Source: Flavobacteriales bacterium 33_180_T64 (GTDB lineage: Bacteria; Bacteroidota; Bacteroidia; Flavobacteriales; Flavobacteriaceae). From it: a stretch of 64,000 nt of DNA. The notes beneath the pieces were generated by a model. It made no database searches. It was not told the DNA's origin and worked only from the letters and a program-made list of their open reading frames with translations. The position numbers and the translations under genes were made by a program. Location: positions 1-64,000 of the forward strand of contig MAAQ01000012.1 of the NCBI GenBank assembly GCA_002162685.1, read 5' to 3'. Positions 59,764-64,000 of this stretch are shown here, in pieces (positions within the stretch are counted from its first letter, which is position 1; each line of letters begins with the position of its first letter).

Positions 59764-61092
59764 TTAAACAATCACTTCTTTATCAAATGCAATCCTTACT
59801 AAACCATCCTCATCAATCTCTGTAAGCTCAACCATTTGAAGGGTATTAACTAACTCTGGATTCCAAGGCGTTTTTACTTTTACATAGTTTTCTGTAAACC
59901 CTTGAATATAACCTTCTTTGTTTTCTCCTTCAAACAAAACTGTTCTATGACTCCCTATTTGATCTTCGTAAAAAGCTCTTCGCTTTTTAGCTGAAAGTCC
60001 ACGTAGCATTTTACTTCGTTTTGCTCTAACCTTTTTAGAGACAATACCATCAAGAGATGCTGCAACTGTATGGTCACGTTCTGAATATGTAAAGACATGC
60101 AAATAAGAAATATCTAATTCATTGAGGAAGTTATAGGTTTCCAAAAACAGTTCATCTGTTTCTCCTGGGAACCCAACAATCACATCTACACCAATACAAG
60201 CATGTGGCATGACTTCTCTAATTTTAATCACACGATCGATATACAATTCTTTCATATAACGACGACGCATTAATTTAAGAATAACATTACTCCCACTTTG
60301 TAATGGAATATGAAAATGAGGCACAAACGTTTTGCTCTTAGATACAAAATCTATGGTCTCGTTTTTAAGTAAATTAGGTTCAATAGATGAGATACGTAAA
60401 CGTTCAATTCCTTCTACATCATCTAAAGCTTGTACAAGTTCGTAAAAGGTATGCTCATGCTTTATATTTCCAAATTCCCCTTTTCCATAGTCTCCAATAT
60501 TAACACCTGTAAGTACAATTTCTTTGATATTTTTTGCTGAAATTTCTTTCGCATTCTCAAGGACATTCTCTAAAGTATCACTTCTAGAGATCCCTCTAGC
60601 TAATGGAATTGTACAATAGGTACATTTGTAATCACATCCATCTTGTACTTTCAAAAAAGCTCGTGTACGATCACCTATAGAATAACTACCAACATAGAAA
60701 TCGGCTTCTTCAATTTCACAACTATGCACTTCTCCCATATCATTTTTTGAGAGGTCATTAAGATAATCTGTGATTTTAAATTTTTCGGTAGCACCTAATA
60801 CAAGATCTACTCCATCAACATCTGCTAATTCTTGTGGCTTTAATTGCGCATAACAACCAATAGCTGTAACAAAAGCATCTGGATTTACCTTTTGGGCTTG
60901 TTTTACTATAGATTTAAAACGCTTATCAGCATTTTCCGTTACTGAACAGGTATTAATCACATAGATATCTGCTTTGTCTTTAAAATCTACACGCTCGAAA
61001 CCTTCTGAAGAAAAATTTCTTGCTATTGTAGAGGTCTCAGAAAAATTCAGTTTACAACCTAGAGTATAAAAAGCAACTTTTTTTGAGTTCAT
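59764..61092 (-). CDS. mtaB: tRNA t6A37 methylthiotransferase
   Basis: 442 residues. Radical-SAM enzyme that adds a methylthio group to t6A at position 37 of ANN-decoding tRNAs. The N-terminal cluster cysteines are C13, C49 and C80; the radical-SAM motif is CDYKCTYC (C153, C157, C160). A TRAM domain closes the protein (SHRTVLFEGENKEGYIQGFT). The first residues (VAFYTLGCKLNFSET) match MtaB rather than MiaB or RimO. Confidence 0.94.
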   Translation of the reverse strand: MNSKKVAFYTLGCKLNFSETSTIARNFSSEGFERVDFKDKADIYVINTCSVTENADKRFKSIVKQAQKVNPDAFVTAIGCYAQLKPQELADVDGVDLVLGATEKFKITDYLNDLSKNDMGEVHSCEIEEADFYVGSYSIGDRTRAFLKVQDGCDYKCTYCTIPLARGISRSDTLENVLENAKEISAKNIKEIVLTGVNIGDYGKGEFGNIKHEHTFYELVQALDDVEGIERLRISSIEPNLLKNETIDFVSKSKTFVPHFHIPLQSGSNVILKLMRRRYMKELYIDRVIKIREVMPHACIGVDVIVGFPGETDELFLETYNFLNELDISYLHVFTYSERDHTVAASLDGIVSKKVRAKRSKMLRGLSAKKRRAFYEDQIGSHRTVLFEGENKEGYIQGFTENYVKVKTPWNPELVNTLQMVELTEIDEDGLVRIAFDKEVIV

Positions 61093-61124
61093 CTTATCTT
61101 ATATTGAAGCTTGCAAATTTAACA

Positions 61125-61158
61125 AAAAAGAGCGTTTTATTAATAAAACGCTCTTTTT
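61125..61158 (-). terminator. Intrinsic terminator after the T9SS protein gene
   Basis: Arms aaaaagagcgtttta and taaaacgctcttttt, 4-nt loop; it separates the T9SS gene from mtaB on the same strand. Confidence 0.9.
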
Positions 61159-61192
61159 AATATCTATTAAGTAATTAAACTTTATAGTTGTA

Positions 61193-62029
61193 TTAGTATC
61201 TGATCACTTTTTTGGAAACTGTTCCATTATCAGTAGTAACTTTCAAAATGTAAACTCCAGAATTCAAATTAGACAGATCTAACTGTGCTTTATTTGAACC
61301 TTTATAAACTAATTTCCCTGTAACTGAATAGATCTCTGTATTAAATTCTGTAATAGAATTTGGCATCTCTAAATTCAGAATGTCTGAAGTTGGATTTGGA
61401 CTCACAGATAAACTATTAAAAGAAAACTCATCAACACTTAAAGGATCACTTGTAACGGTCATTACCATATGCATATCAGGAAAACCAACAAGACTAATAT
61501 CAGTTGGCGTTGTTAAACCACAAGCAACAGATGATAAAAACCCTGATGCAGATTGCCCTAGATTATTAGATCCAATCTGAAACCCTGTCGTACCTCCACT
61601 ACCACTTTCGTCTGGTGTTTCTACTGTAAACACTAAGATATCTGCAGTTACAGAAGCCGTGATTGGAACAATTTTAATCGTTCCAGTATCTGCGGTTACT
61701 AATGGCACAGATACTCTCGCTAACTCTGTTAATGTTCCTGCTGGAAAAGCAGTTGTTTCATATATAACAACATCAACAGCAAAGCCTACAGATTCATTTG
61801 TAACAGCTTCAATACCAAAAGCAACTTCTGTTACATCAAATTGAGGGTATCCAAGTGCATTAATATCAAAAGCTCTGTAAAAAATATTATCAGAAACGAC
61901 ACCTGCTGCACCACATGCTACAGAACCCGCAACAATAGTTTCAGACGTACTTTGTGATAAGGTTATTTGTGCATTTGTAGTACACACAAATAATAATGTA
62001 AATAAAAATAAAATGTAATTTTTTTTCAT
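61193..62029 (-). CDS. T9SS-secreted protein, beta-sandwich
   Basis: 278 residues: signal peptide (FTLLFVCTTNAQ), a beta-rich domain (TIVAGSVACGAAGVVSDNIF, FDINALGYPQFDVTEVAFGI, GFQIGSNNLGQSASGF) with two cysteines, and a type A sorting domain (LSVSPNPTSDILNLEM to VSKKVIRY). The N-terminal part is unrelated to the T9SS proteins at 45-50 kb. Likely exported to the surface or medium. Function unknown. Confidence 0.82.
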   Translation of the reverse strand: MKKNYILFLFTLLFVCTTNAQITLSQSTSETIVAGSVACGAAGVVSDNIFYRAFDINALGYPQFDVTEVAFGIEAVTNESVGFAVDVVIYETTAFPAGTLTELARVSVPLVTADTGTIKIVPITASVTADILVFTVETPDESGSGGTTGFQIGSNNLGQSASGFLSSVACGLTTPTDISLVGFPDMHMVMTVTSDPLSVDEFSFNSLSVSPNPTSDILNLEMPNSITEFNTEIYSVTGKLVYKGSNKAQLDLSNLNSGVYILKVTTDNGTVSKKVIRY

Positions 62030-62084
62030 AAATTTAAATTTTGTTAGATTAATAAAACTAATATATAACTTTTTAAGCTTTTAA

Positions 62085-62252
62085 ATGAAATTTAAATGTT
62101 TTTTCCTACAATTTTCACAAGGCAATATTGATTTTGTTACCGAGCTAGGCACCTCTTTCAAAGCTGAAATATCAACTATAATTGGCAACCTGCGCAATAG
62201 GTATACTCAAACTGTAAACATGATTCGCGGCCTTTATCTAAACACTGAGTAA
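62085..62252 (+). CDS. Possible small ORF (55 aa), unrecognised
   Basis: ATG to TAA, reading MKFKCFFLQFSQGNIDFVTE, LGTSFKAEISTIIGNLRNRY then TQTVNMIRGLYLNTE. The stretch is slightly richer in G+C than the surrounding gap, but there is no promoter box or known family. It could be a remnant or chance ORF. Confidence 0.25.
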   Translation: MKFKCFFLQFSQGNIDFVTELGTSFKAEISTIIGNLRNRYTQTVNMIRGLYLNTE

Positions 62253-62312
62253 TTAACGTTTTTTTATAGACTATAATACAATCTCTAACCTTAAAACCAA
62301 TACAATATCCAT

Positions 62313-63464
62313 ATGTCTAAAGCTAAAGCAAGAATAAAAGAGGTTATTTCCTTCTTTAAAAACAAAGATATTGTTCTTGGGTACCGAAAATTAATGGATT
62401 GTGCTATTGACACTCAAGATTTGGGAATCTACAGGAAGGTAATAGCCCTTACAGATTGGAAAGAAGAATTTCCTAAAAAAGAAGATGAATTAATTGAAAA
62501 ATCTCTTGTTATTTTAGAGCATATTTCTAAAGTTCCAATTTCAGAATACGAAACGAACACTCCTGTAGTTATTGGTAGCAACCTAACAAAAAGCTATGGC
62601 TATAATCGGTTTAATCTTGGCCCTGTTTCTGTAAAAATTCACAAAGGTGAAGTCTACGGATTGGTTGGCGAAAACGGAAATGGGAAAACAACGCTTTTAA
62701 GAGTTTTAGCAAAAGAATTAAAGTATAATGAAGGAGAACTGGATTATAGATTTGATTCTACATATGATTCAAATTACGACCTAAGAACTAATTTGATCTA
62801 TATACCGCAACGAACACAAAAATGGTATGGCAGCTTAAAAGATAATCTCAAATTTGTATTATCAAATTATGGTATTCCTCCTGAAGAAAATGAAACGAGA
62901 GTTTTAATGATGATTGCGCGTTTTGGGCTTTGGAATTACAAACACCTCAAATGGAATGAATTATCATCTGGCTACAAAATGCGTTTTGAACTTGCCAGAA
63001 CCTTATTAAGGCAGCCCGAACTATTATTACTAGATGAACCTTTAGCAAACTTAGATGTCCTTGCTCAGCAAGTAATTTTAGAAGATTTAAAATCGATATG
63101 CAACTCTATCAATAACCCAATAGCACTAATTTTAAGTTCGCAACAATTGTATGAAGTTGAAAAAATTTCGGATAAAGTTATATACCTAAAAGACGGAAAA
63201 TACAAAGACAATAAAGAAACTATTGAAGATGATGAGAACCAACTCATTATTGAAATTGATTGCAATGCAAAACGTGACGTATTGCTATCAATTTTTGAAA
63301 ACTTACAGATCGTAAAACTTATTTATAATGGTGGCATTTATGTTGCTTATTTTAAAGAAGACACCTTATTTTCAACTGTATTAGAAACACTAGGAAAACA
63401 TAAAATAGAGGTCACTTACACTAGAAACATTACTAAATCTACAAGACGATTCTTCGTATCCTAA
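62313..63464 (+). CDS. ABC transporter ATP-binding protein with N-terminal extension
   Basis: 383 residues. An N-terminal extension of about 85 residues (KARIKEVISFFKNKDIVLGY) precedes the ATPase: Walker A GENGNGKTTL (119-128), signature LSSGYKMRFELARTLL (217-232) and Walker B LLLLDEPLANLD (237-248). The C-terminal 100 residues (NQLIIEIDCNAKRDVLLSIF) form a regulatory-type tail. Exporter-type ATPases of this shape work with the membrane protein encoded right after. Substrate unknown. Confidence 0.88.
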   Translation: MSKAKARIKEVISFFKNKDIVLGYRKLMDCAIDTQDLGIYRKVIALTDWKEEFPKKEDELIEKSLVILEHISKVPISEYETNTPVVIGSNLTKSYGYNRFNLGPVSVKIHKGEVYGLVGENGNGKTTLLRVLAKELKYNEGELDYRFDSTYDSNYDLRTNLIYIPQRTQKWYGSLKDNLKFVLSNYGIPPEENETRVLMMIARFGLWNYKHLKWNELSSGYKMRFELARTLLRQPELLLLDEPLANLDVLAQQVILEDLKSICNSINNPIALILSSQQLYEVEKISDKVIYLKDGKYKDNKETIEDDENQLIIEIDCNAKRDVLLSIFENLQIVKLIYNGGIYVAYFKEDTLFSTVLETLGKHKIEVTYTRNITKSTRRFFVS

Positions 63465-63476
63465 TCCATAGTTTAA

Positions 63477-64000
63477 ATGAAAGCATTTATATTTAAAACC
63501 AATCAATATTTACTGGAGCGATTTCCATTACTATGGAATACAAGATTTATTTGGATGCTACTAGTAGCATCACTTCTACATCTTGTATTTTTTGTATTTG
63601 GCTTTTTCACATTATCCAATCCAAAACTATTACAAGAACGCTATATAACTTCTATATTTTATGAAAACGGCACAGTATTTTTATCGTCCATCATTTCTAT
63701 TCTACTCATTGTAGTATGGCTTATTTATATGTTTAAAAATAATGGCTTCAAAAATTTTTATCCAACAACAACATCTAAATTATTCGGACAATTTCTATCT
63801 TATTTCGTTATTATTTTTGGTTGTTCAACCTTCTATTTGTCTTATAACTACGGAATAAAATCTCATATTGCATTAACATATTCTGATGCTCAAATTGAGA
63901 AGGAAATAGAAATCGCTAACGATGTAGCTCTGTTTTTTTCTGAAGATGTTTCTAGCTACACAATAGATAAACGTAGATTTCCAAAACCGTTTTATGAATT
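63477..64000 (+). CDS. Multi-spanning membrane protein, N-terminal part (truncated at window edge)
   Basis: 174 codons visible, no stop before the edge. Three transmembrane helices are visible: about 24-46 (FIWMLLVASLLHLVFFVFGF), 66-84 and 103-126. The first residues (MKAFIFKTNQYLLERFPLLW) are cytoplasmic and basic. It begins 12 bases after the ABC ATPase gene, so it is probably the membrane partner (permease) of that transporter. Confidence 0.75.
   Translation, partial: MKAFIFKTNQYLLERFPLLWNTRFIWMLLVASLLHLVFFVFGFFTLSNPKLLQERYITSIFYENGTVFLSSIISILLIVVWLIYMFKNNGFKNFYPTTTSKLFGQFLSYFVIIFGCSTFYLSYNYGIKSHIALTYSDAQIEKEIEIANDVALFFSEDVSSYTIDKRRFPKPFYE

Noticed and set aside
1-64000. tRNA, rRNA, transposase, integrase, prophage or CRISPR-Cas genes
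   Set aside because: Intergenic regions and gene products were examined and nothing with the needed structure or motifs was seen. The low-complexity A/T-runs are normal for this genome.

Overview
The window looks like a chromosome segment of a marine-type flavobacterium (Bacteroidota, Flavobacteriaceae). Supporting signs are low G+C, five complete genes ending in type IX secretion (T9SS) sorting domains plus a truncated giant secreted repeat protein, several TonB-dependent receptors, lipoproteins with acidic residues after the lipobox Cys, no Shine-Dalgarno pattern, and many TAnnTTTG boxes (the Bacteroidota -7 promoter element) just upstream of genes. No rRNA, tRNA, CRISPR array, insertion sequence or prophage was recognised.

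Layout. 1-1731: N-terminal part of a large secreted Cys-rich repeat protein (minus). 2.1-6.7 kb: histidine ammonia-lyase, a thioredoxin-like lipoprotein and bifunctional NAD(P)HX repair enzyme. 6.9-11.7 kb: thrA-thrB-thrC with a promoter, a short Thr/Ile-containing leader ORF and alternative hairpins, which together suggest transcription attenuation. 11.8-19.7 kb: aminopeptidase P, gcvT, a nucleoside-sugar-reductase-like SDR, pterin dehydratase, tail-specific protease with a partner secreted protein, and YebC. 19.8-27.7 kb: glycosyltransferase, haem-binding protein, HEAT-like protein, purB, an ECF sigma/anti-sigma/DUF4252 operon and an S41 lipoprotein.

27.7-34.3 kb is a cobalamin uptake locus. 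A B12 riboswitch precedes btuB and a surface beta-propeller lipoprotein (BtuG-like) on the minus strand; divergently, btuF-btuC-VOC-btuD encode the ABC importer with a glyoxalase-fold gene embedded. 34.5-39.5 kb: TPR lipoprotein, fatty-acid hydroxylase-like protein, SCO protein, RmuC.

39.5-51.1 kb is the most accessory-looking region. An ECF sigma/FecR/TonB-receptor trio faces a series of exported proteins: an acidic lipoprotein, an OB-fold protein, two paralogous T9SS proteins flanking a DUF5777 barrel, a CxxCH haem lipoprotein and YceI, a T9SS jelly-roll-like protein, a T9SS DOMON protein with candidate haem ligands, and a secreted ankyrin protein. I read it as a possible envelope redox module; that is inference.

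51.2-64 kb: carB lacking the C-terminal regulatory domain, rpmH, a few exported proteins of unknown function, a lytic transglycosylase, an alpha/beta hydrolase, a small GNAT-like protein, mtaB, another T9SS protein, and an ABC ATPase followed by a membrane protein that runs off the right edge.

In three places (purB, btuF, carB) a TTG that extends the reading frame falls inside a TAnnTTTG promoter box, so I moved those starts downstream.
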